Source of the DNA: Fimenecus sp963624605
GTDB taxonomy: Bacteria > Bacillota > Clostridia > Oscillospirales > Acutalibacteraceae
NCBI GenBank assembly: GCA_963624605.1
Contig: CAVFQD010000008.1
Coordinates: 1 to 44,215 of the forward strand
Direction: 5' to 3'
Length of the DNA: 44,215 nucleotides
In this document: positions 8,051-16,416 of the stretch, in pieces
Position numbering within the stretch: the stretch's first letter is position 1
Layout of the letters: the number at the start of each line of letters is the position of its first letter
Made by a program: the position numbers and the translations under genes
Notes under the pieces: model-generated
What the model was told of the DNA's origin: nothing
The model's input: only the letters and a program-made list of their open reading frames with translations
The model's database searches: none

Positions 8051-9340
8051 TTAACCTGCGTTTTTCGGTGCGCCGTCTATCCTGTTTTTACCGGAAGAAG
8101 AAATTCTCTCAACTATCGGTGCAGCACCGTTTTTGACCGTATCCTCGGTTATTATTACTTTTGATACCGAGCTGTCCGACGGAATATCGTACATTATGGG
8201 CATTAAGGTTTTTTCCATAATTGCCCGCAGTCCTCGTGCACCGGTATTTTTTTCAAGCGTAAGCTCCGCTATCGCCTCAAGAGCGTTGTCATTGAATTCA
8301 AGCGAAACATTATCCATTGAAAACAGTGATTTGTACTGCTTTACAAGAGCGTTTTTTGGCTCCGTGAGTATTCTTACAAGTGCCGTCTTATCAAGGTTGT
8401 CAAGCGATGTTATAACGGGAACTCTGCCGACAAGCTCTGGAATAAGTCCGAACTTTACAAGATCCTGCGGAATTACCTGAGAATAAATCTTTGACAAATC
8501 CGTGTCAGATTTTGCCATAACCTTGCCGCCGAAGCCAAGCGTTGACTTGCCTGTTCTTGCCTCGATTACCTTGTCTATGCCGTCAAACGCACCGCCGCAA
8601 ATGAACAGGATATTTGTTGTATCAATCTGTATAAATTCCTGCTGCGGATGCTTTCTGCCGCCCTGAGGGGGTACATTTGAAACAGTTCCCTCAAGAATTT
8701 TAAGAAGTGCCTGCTGAACGCCCTCGCCGCTGACATCACGGGTAATTGACGGGTTTTCCGATTTTCTCGCAATCTTGTCAATCTCGTCGACATAGATAAT
8801 GCCCTTTTGTGCCTTTTCTATATCATAGTCCGCCGCCTGAATAAGGCGCAGAAGAATGTTTTCGACATCCTCGCCGACATATCCCGCCTCGGTAAGCGTT
8901 GTTGCGTCCGCAATGGCAAACGGAACATCGAGAATCTTTGCAAGCGTCTGTGCAAGCATGGTTTTACCTACGCCCGTAGGTCCCAAAAGAACGACATTGC
9001 TCTTTTGAATGTCAACATCGCTCTTGTAGGAATAATAAATACGCTTATAGTGGTTATAAACAGCAACGCTCAATGTAACCTTTGCCGCGTCCTGACCGAC
9101 AACATATTCGTCGAGCTTTGCTTTAATCTCGGCAGGCTTCGGTAAAGCCTTCACCGTCTCTTTCTGAGACTTTTTCTGTTTTCTTCTCGAAGAGCCCTCT
9201 TCTTCGATTATTCCCAGGCACAGCTCTATACACTCATCGCATATGCAAACGCCCGGTCCAGCAATAAGCTTTTCAACCTGATCCTGTGTTTTGCCGCAAA
9301 AGGAACAGCGCATTGTCTTATTGTCCGTATCTCTTGCCAT
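8051..9340 (-). CDS. clpX: ATP-dependent Clp protease ATP-binding subunit ClpX
   Basis: A 429-residue AAA+ unfoldase that threads substrates into ClpP. The N-terminal zinc domain has four ligands, C12, C15, C34 and C37; Walker A is GPTGVGKT at 120-127, Walker B IIYVDEID at 181-188, and the sensor 2 region GARGLRAIME is near 380. The ClpP-docking loop carries LGF in STLGFGGKV instead of the usual IGF. Length and domain order are normal. The clpP stop is 19 bases upstream and a GGAGG site precedes the ATG. The terminator right after its stop marks the end of the tig-clpP-clpX unit. Confidence 0.98.
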   Translation of the reverse strand: MARDTDNKTMRCSFCGKTQDQVEKLIAGPGVCICDECIELCLGIIEEEGSSRRKQKKSQKETVKALPKPAEIKAKLDEYVVGQDAAKVTLSVAVYNHYKRIYYSYKSDVDIQKSNVVLLGPTGVGKTMLAQTLAKILDVPFAIADATTLTEAGYVGEDVENILLRLIQAADYDIEKAQKGIIYVDEIDKIARKSENPSITRDVSGEGVQQALLKILEGTVSNVPPQGGRKHPQQEFIQIDTTNILFICGGAFDGIDKVIEARTGKSTLGFGGKVMAKSDTDLSKIYSQVIPQDLVKFGLIPELVGRVPVITSLDNLDKTALVRILTEPKNALVKQYKSLFSMDNVSLEFNDNALEAIAELTLEKNTGARGLRAIMEKTLMPIMYDIPSDSSVSKVIITEDTVKNGAAPIVERISSSGKNRIDGAPKNAG

Positions 9341-9359
9341 AAAAGGCTACCTCCGAAAA

Positions 9360-9941
9360 TTATCTTTTGTAAAGGACCTTGTCAATAAGTCCGTATTCAA
9401 GCGCTTCCTCGGCAGACATAAAGTTATCTCTGTCGGTATCCTGCGCTATGACCTCAACGGGTTTGCCCGTATTCTCGGACAAAATTTTGTTGAGCTTTTC
9501 TTTGGTTTTGAGTATATGCTTAGCGGTAATTTCGATTTCGGTCGCCTGACCCTGAGCACCGCCCGAGGGCTGATGTATCATAATATCGGAATTGGGCAAA
9601 GCATACCTCTTACCCTTGGTACCTGCGGAAAGGAGGAACGCACCCATGCTTGCCGCCATACCCATACAAATTGTTGAAACATCGCACTTGATGTACTGCA
9701 TTGTGTCGTAGATTGCAAAGCCTGCGGTTACGGAGCCGCCGGGGCTGTTGATATAAAGGCTGATGTCCTTTTCGGGGTCCTGACCCTCAAGGTACAAAAG
9801 CTGTGCGACAACAAGGCTTGCAGTTGCGTCGTTTACTTCGTCTGAAAGAACTATAATTCTGTCGTTGAGAAGTCTTGAAAAAATATCGTATGAACGCTCT
9901 CCGCGATTGGTCTGTTCAACTACATAGGGTACTAATGCCAT
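9360..9941 (-). CDS. clpP: ATP-dependent Clp protease proteolytic subunit
   Basis: A 193-residue serine peptidase that forms the tetradecameric chamber of ClpXP. The catalytic triad is complete at S98 (GMAASMG), H123 (MIHQPSGG) and D172 (DTDRDNFM), the same numbering as the classical enzymes. The N-terminal MALVPYVVEQT is the usual short, processed leader. A GGAGG site lies ten bases before the ATG. It sits between tig, 80 bases upstream, and clpX, 19 bases downstream, in the order commonly found in Firmicutes and Proteobacteria. Confidence 0.98.
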   Translation of the reverse strand: MALVPYVVEQTNRGERSYDIFSRLLNDRIIVLSDEVNDATASLVVAQLLYLEGQDPEKDISLYINSPGGSVTAGFAIYDTMQYIKCDVSTICMGMAASMGAFLLSAGTKGKRYALPNSDIMIHQPSGGAQGQATEIEITAKHILKTKEKLNKILSENTGKPVEVIAQDTDRDNFMSAEEALEYGLIDKVLYKR

Positions 9942-10021
9942 AAAAAACTTACCTCCAAAATTATATCTTCCCTTTTGTCCCTAATAGATTATTGCAGCTT
10001 TATAAGGCATTTAATCAAAGA

Positions 10022-11413
10022 TTATTCTGCGTCCTTCTTTGCAGCTGCTTTCTTTGTTGTTTTCTTAGCGGGCTTTTCCTCGGCAGCCTTTTCTTCCTTG
10101 GGCTCTGCCGTTTTCTTAGCCGCCGGCTTCTTCTCGGTGAAGCTTGCGCTTTCGATTACGAAATCAACAGCCTTTCTCTGGAGAAGCTCGGGCTTGATGT
10201 TTTCAGCCGGAATAGCCTTCTTAATCTGCTCAACATCCATATTATATGCCTTAGCATACTGAGCATATTCTTCCTCAAGGTCAGCGTCAGAAACCTCAAG
10301 CTTTTCTTTCTTGATAATCTCTTCGAGAGCGAGGTCAAGCTTAACCTGCTTTTCAGCCTGGTCCTTGTACTGCTCACGGAAGGTCTTTTCGTCCGAGCCT
10401 GTATATTTAAGGTATGTCTTGAGGTCAAGACCCTGCATCTGGAGACGGTATGCGAAGTCCTGAACATCCTCGTCCATCTTCTTCTCAATCATACACTCGG
10501 GAATAACAGCCGTTACAAGGTCTGCGAGCTTGTCGAGAACCTCGTTGTTAGCCTCAGCCTCAACCTCGTGCAGCTTCTTGTGTTCAAGTTCTTCCTTGAC
10601 ATTCTTCTTGAGCTCGTCAACAGTGTCGTACTCGCTTACATCCTTAACAAACTCATCGTCAAGAGTAGGAACTTCCTTAACCTTGATTTCGTGGAGCTTG
10701 ATTTTGAAGGTAGCGTCCTTGCCTGCAAGCTCTGCATGGTAATCCTCGGGGAATTTAACGTTTACATCAAATTCCTCGCCTGCCTTGTGACCGATAATCT
10801 GGTCCTCAAAGCCGGGGATAAACTGGTTTGAGCCGATTGTAAGCTCATAATTTTCAGCCTTACCGCCGTCAAAAGCAACGCCGTCAACAAAGCCTTCAAA
10901 GTCGATAACAGCTATATCGTTCTTCTTGACCTTTCTCTTTGTTTCAACGGTAACGATTCTTGAATTCTGCTCAAGCATATTGTTGATGTGCGCCTTAACA
11001 TCCTCAGCGGAAACCTTAGCAGGTTTCTTTACTGCCTTGATGCCCTTGTACTTACCGAGCTTAACCTCGGGCTTAACGGTAACCTTAAGCTTGATAACTA
11101 CGCCGTCCTTGCCCATTTCGGGAACTTCAAGGTCAAACGGAGTGTCAATAACATCAAGCTTTGCTTCTTCAACAGCAGCCGTAACCGCATCGGGATATAC
11201 TATTTCGAGAGCGTCCTCATAGAAAACTGCTTCGCCGTACATCTTTTCGATGAATGCGCGGGGTGCTTTACCCTTTCTGAAGCCGGGAACATTGATTTTC
11301 TTTCTCTGCTGAAGATATGCTTTATTAACGGCATTCATAAATGTTTCGCCGTCAACGGAAACCTCAAGCTCCCAAACATTCTCTTCAATTTTGTTTGATG
11401 ATTTAAGACTCAT
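10022..11413 (-). CDS. tig: Trigger factor, ribosome-associated chaperone and prolyl isomerase
   Basis: A 463-residue chaperone that binds near the peptide exit tunnel. The N-terminal ribosome-binding domain has the GFRKGKAPR signature at about residues 44-52; an FKBP-type isomerase domain follows at about 155-245 (DFEGFVDG ... IPGFEDQIIG), then the helical C-terminal substrate-binding arms. The protein is about 30 residues longer than E. coli Tig because of a low-complexity Lys/Ala/Glu tail (about 427-463). The ATG has a CAGGAGG ribosome site. Its own promoter lies just upstream, and clpP and clpX follow in the same direction. Confidence 0.97.
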   Translation of the reverse strand: MSLKSSNKIEENVWELEVSVDGETFMNAVNKAYLQQRKKINVPGFRKGKAPRAFIEKMYGEAVFYEDALEIVYPDAVTAAVEEAKLDVIDTPFDLEVPEMGKDGVVIKLKVTVKPEVKLGKYKGIKAVKKPAKVSAEDVKAHINNMLEQNSRIVTVETKRKVKKNDIAVIDFEGFVDGVAFDGGKAENYELTIGSNQFIPGFEDQIIGHKAGEEFDVNVKFPEDYHAELAGKDATFKIKLHEIKVKEVPTLDDEFVKDVSEYDTVDELKKNVKEELEHKKLHEVEAEANNEVLDKLADLVTAVIPECMIEKKMDEDVQDFAYRLQMQGLDLKTYLKYTGSDEKTFREQYKDQAEKQVKLDLALEEIIKKEKLEVSDADLEEEYAQYAKAYNMDVEQIKKAIPAENIKPELLQRKAVDFVIESASFTEKKPAAKKTAEPKEEKAAEEKPAKKTTKKAAAKKDAE

Positions 11414-11450
11414 TTAATCTTCCTCCTGAAAATTATACACTATCTCGCTT

Positions 11451-11459
11451 ATTATAGCA
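11451..11459 (-). promoter_or_regulatory. Predicted extended -10 promoter of tig-clpP-clpX
   Basis: On the minus strand TGC followed by a perfect TATAAT (-10 at 11456-11451) forms an extended -10 element about 40 bases upstream of the tig start. The -35 position carries only a poor match (TGGCAA), which is usual for extended -10 promoters. Confidence 0.5.
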
Positions 11460-11489
11460 GATAATGTATAAAATTGCCATACTTTTTTA

Positions 11490-12185
11490 TTATTTTATTG
11501 ATTTGATAAGTTTTGGACAGAATTTAAGGTAATCTGCCGACAAAAGCTCAAATTTAATACCGTCTTTTTCCGATGTGAAAGCAAAGTTCATTGCCTGTCC
11601 GTGCAAATGGGCGTAATAACAATACCTGATATTTTCTTCAAGCAAAATGTTATATATGGGCTCGCATACCTGCGAAACACTCACGGGCGGATAGTGCAAA
11701 AACACAAGCGGCTCGCCGCCGAGGGCTTTACCTGCCGCTATTGAGGCTTTAAGCCTTTGAGCCTCCCTGTTTATAACCTTTTCGCTGTGCTGTTCGGTAT
11801 CGTCAAAGAACCAGCCCCTTGTGCCGCATATGCTGTAATCGCCTATCCTGTATGCGTTGTTGAAAATGAATTTAATTGAAGAAAAGGAATTTTCTTCCAA
11901 AAAAGCGTTCATCTTCGACATTGTGTTCCACCAATAGTCGTGATTGCCCTTTAATATAAGCTTTTGACCGGGCAGAGAATTTATAAACGAAAAATCCTCA
12001 ACTGCGTTTTCGAGCTTCATAGCCCACGAAATATCCCCCGGAATAACAACCGTGTCATTGTCGGTAATAAGCCTTTTCCAATTTGCCTCGAGGCGTTCGA
12101 CATAATTGTCCCACCCGCGGAAAATGTCCATAGGTTTATCTGTTCCGAGCGACAGATGAGTGTCGCCGATTGCATATAAAGACAT
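11490..12185 (-). CDS. Calcineurin-like metallophosphoesterase (COG1768-like predicted phosphohydrolase)
   Basis: A 231-residue cytoplasmic metallophosphoesterase. The two-metal motifs are all present: GDTHLS (residues 7-12), PGDISW (about 49-54), KGNHDYW (about 84-90), FLHYPP (about 160-165) and AHLHG (about 191-195, in place of the usual GHTH/GHLH). The physiological substrate of this subfamily is not established. I start at the ATG at 12185, with GGAG upstream, rather than the longer TTG start at 12218. It is divergent from the DUF1540 gene and 76 bases upstream of tig, with no obvious terminator between. Confidence 0.85.
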   Translation of the reverse strand: MSLYAIGDTHLSLGTDKPMDIFRGWDNYVERLEANWKRLITDNDTVVIPGDISWAMKLENAVEDFSFINSLPGQKLILKGNHDYWWNTMSKMNAFLEENSFSSIKFIFNNAYRIGDYSICGTRGWFFDDTEQHSEKVINREAQRLKASIAAGKALGGEPLVFLHYPPVSVSQVCEPIYNILLEENIRYCYYAHLHGQAMNFAFTSEKDGIKFELLSADYLKFCPKLIKSIK

Positions 12186-12263
12186 AAAATTACTCCGTTT
12201 TTTCCGAATAAAAGCCAAATTCCGTTCAATACTAATAGCACAAAACGAAAGGAGGCAAGCTTA

Positions 12264-12422
12264 ATGAATAAGGATATTAAATGCGACGCTTCAAACTGCG
12301 TTTATCACGACGGCGCGTGCGAGTGCACGGCTGACCACATCGATGTCGATTGGGTCAAGGGTTGTGATTGCACGGAGGCTCAGTGCTCAACCTTCACTAT
12401 GAAAACAGACGCAAGGAAATAA
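12264..12422 (+). CDS. Small cysteine-rich DUF1540 domain protein
   Basis: A 52-residue protein with seven cysteines (C7, C12, C19, C21, C34, C36, C41) arranged as in DUF1540: IKCDASNC near the start, then CECTADHIDV, and a C-terminal CSTF. The spacing suggests metal binding or disulfides, but the function of the family is unknown; members are common in Clostridia, sometimes in spore formers. The ATG has an excellent AAAGGAGG site nine bases upstream. It is the only plus-strand gene between 3.6 and 24.8 kb and is divergent from the metallophosphoesterase. Confidence 0.85.
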   Translation: MNKDIKCDASNCVYHDGACECTADHIDVDWVKGCDCTEAQCSTFTMKTDARK

Positions 12423-12428
12423 GACAGT

Positions 12429-12454
12429 AAAAAGCGGAGTAACATCCGCTTTTT
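12429..12454. terminator. Bidirectional terminator between DUF1540 gene and thrC
   Basis: A 10-bp stem AAAAAGCGGA/TCCGCTTTTT (12429-12438 with 12445-12454) and six-base loop, with A/T runs on both sides, lies between two convergent genes. It can end both transcripts. Confidence 0.88.
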
Positions 12455-12473
12455 TACATATTGAAAATTTCGT

Positions 12474-13967
12474 TTATATACCGAGCATATCGAATACGAC
12501 CTGAGCCATATCCTCCTTGTCCGCCACCTTTGTAAACCTCGGCGTTTTGCCTTTAAGGGTTGCAAGCTGAGGCGGTACGGGCTCGTTTGACTTTTCAAAC
12601 AGCTCCTCAACCATTGAGAACTCGTCCTCTGACTTTATGTCGTCGGTAATTGCCGAAAGTACGCTTGCCGAGAACTTGTAGGGGTTTGCTGTCGAAGCGA
12701 TAACGGTGGGTGTTTCGTCGCCCGTCCTCTTTGTGTATTCCTCATAAACATTTACCGCAACCGCAGTGTGCGTGTCGCAAAGGTAATTGTACTTTTTGAA
12801 GATTTCGTCGATAGTCGCCTTTGTAGCCTTATCGTCGCAATAACCTGCGTCGAAAAGAGCAGAGATTTTGCCGAAAAGCTCGGAGTCAACGCTGTACTTG
12901 CCGTCCTCGCTCAACTCTTTCATATATTCGGCGGTTTTCGCTGCGTCATAGCCCGAAAGGATAAAGAGAAGTCTTTCAAGGTTTGAAGAAATAAGAATAT
13001 CCATTGAGGGAGATGTTGTGCAATAGAAATCCCTGTTCTTATTATAAGTACCGCTCTTTAAAAAATCCGTGAGGACATTGTTCGAGTTGGAAGCGCAGAT
13101 AAGCTTCTTAATCGGAACGCCCATTTTCTTTGCATAATACGCCGCAAGGATATTGCCGAAGTTACCCGTGGGAACAACAACATTCATTTCCTCGCCGAGC
13201 TTTAACGAACCGTTCTCGACCATATCGCAGTAAGCCGATACATAATAAACTATCTGCGGAACAAGTCTGCCCCAGTTTATGGAGTTTGCAGAAGAGAAGG
13301 CAAGATGATTTTCCTTGAATTTCTTTTCGATTTCCTTGTTTGTGAAAATCGACTTAACGCCGCTCTGAGCGTCGTCGAAGTTACCTCTTATAGCGCATAC
13401 GCTGACATTTGAGCCCTCCTGCGTGGTCATCTGGAGCTTCTGCATGGGGCTTACGCCGTCAACGGGATAGAAAACGAGAATTTCCGTATTCGGAACATCC
13501 TTGAAGCCTTCAAGCGCAGCCTTACCGGTGTCGCCCGAGGTTGCAACAAGGATTACGATTTTTGTGTCCTTGAGAGTCTTGCCTGCGGAAACGGTAAGAA
13601 GATAAGGAAGAAGCTGCAAAGCCATATCCTTGAACGCACAGGTGGGACCTCTCCAGAGCTCGAGAATATTTGCCTTATCGTTGAGCTTATAAAGCGGAGC
13701 AACCTTATCCGAAGAAAACTTGCCCTTTTTGTATGCGCCGTTTACACACATATCAAGCTCATCGTCGGTAAAATCGGTAAGGAAGAGTTTCAATACCTCT
13801 TTCGCTCTGCCGATATAATCAAGCGTTCCTATTTTTTTGATGTCGTCAAGGCTCAATGAGGGTATTTCGGTGGGGACGAAAAGTCCGCCCTCCGAGGATA
13901 TGCCCTTAGCGATAGCCTCCGACGCCGAAACGCCGATAGATTTATCTCTTGTGCTTGTGTAAATCAT
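12474..13967 (-). CDS. thrC: Threonine synthase
   Basis: A 497-residue PLP-dependent lyase converting O-phosphohomoserine to threonine. The PLP lysine is K113 in PTCAFKDMALQ, the phosphate-binding loop is ATSGDTGKAALEG (about 142-154), and the long form with N-terminal IYTSTRDKSI and internal insertions is the class related to E. coli and yeast ThrC. A GTG at 13976 is also in frame, but AGGGAG lies only one base before it and eight before the ATG at 13967, which I prefer. It has its own promoter and no hom or thrB neighbour. Confidence 0.96.
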   Translation of the reverse strand: MIYTSTRDKSIGVSASEAIAKGISSEGGLFVPTEIPSLSLDDIKKIGTLDYIGRAKEVLKLFLTDFTDDELDMCVNGAYKKGKFSSDKVAPLYKLNDKANILELWRGPTCAFKDMALQLLPYLLTVSAGKTLKDTKIVILVATSGDTGKAALEGFKDVPNTEILVFYPVDGVSPMQKLQMTTQEGSNVSVCAIRGNFDDAQSGVKSIFTNKEIEKKFKENHLAFSSANSINWGRLVPQIVYYVSAYCDMVENGSLKLGEEMNVVVPTGNFGNILAAYYAKKMGVPIKKLICASNSNNVLTDFLKSGTYNKNRDFYCTTSPSMDILISSNLERLLFILSGYDAAKTAEYMKELSEDGKYSVDSELFGKISALFDAGYCDDKATKATIDEIFKKYNYLCDTHTAVAVNVYEEYTKRTGDETPTVIASTANPYKFSASVLSAITDDIKSEDEFSMVEELFEKSNEPVPPQLATLKGKTPRFTKVADKEDMAQVVFDMLGI

Positions 13968-13997
13968 CTGATACACTCCCTACTTAAAATTCAAAAT

Positions 13998-14026
13998 ATT
14001 TTATCATACATAAAGCCTTAATTCAA
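13998..14026 (-). promoter_or_regulatory. Predicted promoter of thrC
   Basis: On the minus strand TTGAAT (14026-14021) and TAAAAT (14003-13998) are 17 bases apart, with a TG one base before the -10 (extended -10). It lies about 31 bases upstream of the thrC start and overlaps the dyad at 14010-14036. Confidence 0.65.
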
Positions 14027-14036
14027 TCGGCTTTAT
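14010..14036. other. Inverted repeat overlapping the thrC promoter
   Basis: ATAAAGCC (14010-14017) and GGCTTTAT (14029-14036) form a perfect 8-bp dyad with an 11-base centre, just after the yraN stop. On the minus strand no T run follows, so it is a poor terminator; it covers the -35 and much of the spacer of the thrC promoter and could be an operator or a terminator remnant. Confidence 0.45.
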
Positions 14037-14039
14037 AGA

Positions 14040-14405
14040 TTATTTTTCTTCGTCCTGATAGGCGTTTTTTATATAATTGAACGAGGAAACCTCGCCGTCC
14101 TTCATATACACCTCGGCAACATCAAACCTCGGCTGTAAACGCACCCTGTTTTTGGACAGGAAAAACTTAGCCGTTGCAACGGTCTTTTTGCGTTTTGCGT
14201 AATCGACCGCCTCCTTACCGCTGACGACAAAGTTCACATCTCTCGTTTTGACTTCCGTGAAAACAATGTACCTTCTGTCGCAGGCAATTATGTCAATCTC
14301 GCCCAATCTGCAACGGTAGTTTGCAGTGATTATCGAATATCCGTTATCCCGCAGATACCTGCCCGTATAAAGCTCGCCGTAAGCGCCCGTCATAGCCTTG
14401 TTCAT
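14040..14405 (-). CDS. YraN family (UPF0102) putative endonuclease-fold protein
   Basis: A 121-residue protein of the YraN/UPF0102 family, which has a restriction-endonuclease-like fold and no firmly known role. Typical features are GAYGELYTGRYLRDNGY near the N-terminus and the nuclease-like residues in RCRLGEIDIIACD and VFTEVKTRD. The ATG at 14405 overlaps the rnhB stop in ATGA and has GGAGAG upstream, so translation is coupled; an upstream start at 14456 would lie inside rnhB. The rnhB-yraN pair is a conserved neighbourhood in many bacteria. Confidence 0.9.
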   Translation of the reverse strand: MNKAMTGAYGELYTGRYLRDNGYSIITANYRCRLGEIDIIACDRRYIVFTEVKTRDVNFVVSGKEAVDYAKRKKTVATAKFFLSKNRVRLQPRFDVAEVYMKDGEVSSFNYIKNAYQDEEK

Positions 14406-15010
14406 TTTTTCTCTCCGAGAATTTTCTTCAAAAATGTCCGTCTGTGAATTTCGCACACGCCGTATTGAGCGATTTTTTCGTAATGCAGCTTTGTGCCGTA
14501 GCCCTTGTGGCGTTCAAATTCATACTGCGGATATTTTTTAGCCGTTTCAAGCATAAACCTGTCTCGGCTTACCTTTGCAAGCACGGAAGCTGCGGCAATC
14601 GACATTGATTTTGCGTCGCCCTTTACCACCGTAACCTCTTCAATTCCCGTATGAGGCTTTTGGTTGCCGTCAATCAATGCAAGGTCGGGCTTTACCGAAA
14701 GCGAATCGACCGCTCTTTTCATTGCAAGAAAGGTTGCGTTCAAAATGTTGATTTCGTCAATTTCCTTTTCGTCGGCACTTGCGATACCGTAAGCCAAAGC
14801 CTTTTCCTTTATCTCGTCAAAGAGTTTTTCACGCTTTTTCTCCGTGAGCTTTTTGGAGTCGTTGAGCCCGTCTATAACGCAGTCGGGCGGCAGAATCACC
14901 GCAGCGGCGTAAACAGGACCTGCAAGTGGTCCTCTGCCCGCTTCGTCAATTCCGCAGATTATATTATAGCCCTGCGCCTTATATTCGTTTTCAATACTGT
15001 AATCAACCAT
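14402..15010 (-). CDS. rnhB: Ribonuclease HII
   Basis: A 202-residue RNase HII that cleaves RNA in RNA/DNA hybrids and removes single misincorporated ribonucleotides. The active-site motif IDEAGRGPLAGP begins at residue 21 with D22 and E23; DSKKL and ALIDGN supply the further acidic residues. The ATG at 15010 has GGAG upstream and overlaps the rbgA stop by eight bases; the longer frame to 15031 is not needed. It overlaps yraN by four bases. Confidence 0.96.
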   Translation of the reverse strand: MVDYSIENEYKAQGYNIICGIDEAGRGPLAGPVYAAAVILPPDCVIDGLNDSKKLTEKKREKLFDEIKEKALAYGIASADEKEIDEINILNATFLAMKRAVDSLSVKPDLALIDGNQKPHTGIEEVTVVKGDAKSMSIAAASVLAKVSRDRFMLETAKKYPQYEFERHKGYGTKLHYEKIAQYGVCEIHRRTFLKKILGEKK

Positions 15011-15881
15011 CAAATTCTCCGATTGTGTCAAGAGTTATCCTGCCGAGCTTGCCCGCCCTGTATTCGTCAAGAAGCATTACCGAGGCACGCAGCGTGTCAA
15101 TTTCGCCGCCGCGCATCATCATTCCGCGCTTTTTGCCGATAAGCTCAAGTATTTCATATGCTTCAAGGTCTGAAAAATCGGCAATTTTATATCTTTCGGA
15201 AAGCCTTTCGGGATAGTCGCGTGCGAGCACCTCCAAAAGTCTTACCGCAAGTGTTTCCGAGTCAAAGACCTCGTCCTTAACAGAGCCTATAAAAGCGAGC
15301 CTGTCTCCGATTTTCGTGTCATCAAACTTCGGCCACAAAACGCCCGGTGTGTCAAGCAATTCAATTCCGTTGTCAATTACAAACCACTGATTATGGCGTG
15401 TAACGCCCGCCTTGTCGGCAACCTTCGCACGGTTTCTGCCTGCCATTCTGTTGATGAACGACGACTTACCCGTATTCGGTATTCCGACGACCATTATCCT
15501 CAACGGCTTGCCTGCCATACCCTTTGCCTCGTTGGAGGCAATCTTATCCTTTAACACCTCTCTTAAAAGAGGCACATATCTGTTAAGTCCGTTACCGCTT
15601 TTGCAATCCACCGCAAGTGCGTAAATACCCTTTTCGTTAAAGTAGTTAAGCCAACGCCTTGTAGCGTTTTCGTCCGCAACATCGCACTTGTTAAGAAGCA
15701 CTATAAGCGGCTTATTGCCTATAAGCTCGTTGAGCTCGGGGTTGCTGCTTGAAACGGGCATCCTCGCATCTAAAATTTCCGTTACGGCGTCAACCGACGG
15801 CAAGCACTCCTTGATAAGCCGTCTTGTCTTTGCCATATGACCCGGAAACCATTGGACATTCTGTTTTATAGAGTCGCTCAT
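15003..15881 (-). CDS. rbgA: Ribosome biogenesis GTPase YlqF/RbgA
   Basis: A 292-residue circularly permuted GTPase needed for late 50S subunit assembly in Bacillus subtilis. The permuted motif order is visible: G4 NKCD at 64-67, G1 GIPNTGKS at 133-140 and G3 DTPG at 177-180, followed by a helical C-terminal RNA-binding domain. The N-terminal QWFPGHMAKTRR is the YlqF hallmark. It starts four bases after the second signal peptidase and overlaps rnhB by eight bases. The gene lies in the usual rplS-lepB-rbgA-rnhB-yraN order. Confidence 0.97.
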   Translation of the reverse strand: MSDSIKQNVQWFPGHMAKTRRLIKECLPSVDAVTEILDARMPVSSSNPELNELIGNKPLIVLLNKCDVADENATRRWLNYFNEKGIYALAVDCKSGNGLNRYVPLLREVLKDKIASNEAKGMAGKPLRIMVVGIPNTGKSSFINRMAGRNRAKVADKAGVTRHNQWFVIDNGIELLDTPGVLWPKFDDTKIGDRLAFIGSVKDEVFDSETLAVRLLEVLARDYPERLSERYKIADFSDLEAYEILELIGKKRGMMMRGGEIDTLRASVMLLDEYRAGKLGRITLDTIGEFDG

Positions 15882-15885
15882 ATTC

Positions 15886-16416
15886 TCAGTCCTCTGTCAA
15901 AAGCGATTTGTCGCCTATTCTGTAAACAGCCTGACCGACAACATATCTTTCGTCTATCATACCGACCGCCTTGTATCTTGAGTCTCCCGACTCGTTACGG
16001 TTGTCTCCCATAACGAAAAGACAACCCTCGGGTACGGTTACGGGATAGCTGAAGGCGTCGCCCAGCACCTTTGTCTGTTCTCTTATGTACGGCTCGTCAA
16101 GCACAACGCCGTCAACGGACACCTCGTGAGTATCACGGTCGATGTTTACAGTCTGGCCGCCCGTTGCAATTACCCTTTTGACAAGTACCTCGTCATACGC
16201 GTTCGGCTGTGAGATAATCACAATATCGCCGTATTCTATATTGCTGTCATGGGCGGTAATAATAAGCTTATCGCCGTCGTGCAGGGTGTTTCGCATCGAG
16301 TCGCCGTTGACTGTCGATATTTTGAAAAAGAATGTAAATATTACCGCTACCGCTATAATTGAGGTAAGCAGCACCGATGCAAAATCGTATATTGAAGCTA
16401 TCTGTTTATCTTTCAT
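15886..16416 (-). CDS. lepB: Signal peptidase I (second copy)
   Basis: A 176-residue type I signal peptidase that removes signal peptides on the outer face of the membrane. One membrane helix spans about residues 12-32; the catalytic dyad is S40 (NGDSM) and K80 (LVKRVIA), and the C-terminal box MGDNRNESGDSR is intact. I use the ATG at 16416, which shares bases with the preceding lepB stop (TAATG) and has AGGTG five bases upstream; an ATG at 16434 would add six residues. It is closely similar to its neighbour, so the pair looks like a tandem duplication. Confidence 0.93.
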   Translation of the reverse strand: MKDKQIASIYDFASVLLTSIIAVAVIFTFFFKISTVNGDSMRNTLHDGDKLIITAHDSNIEYGDIVIISQPNAYDEVLVKRVIATGGQTVNIDRDTHEVSVDGVVLDEPYIREQTKVLGDAFSYPVTVPEGCLFVMGDNRNESGDSRYKAVGMIDERYVVGQAVYRIGDKSLLTED

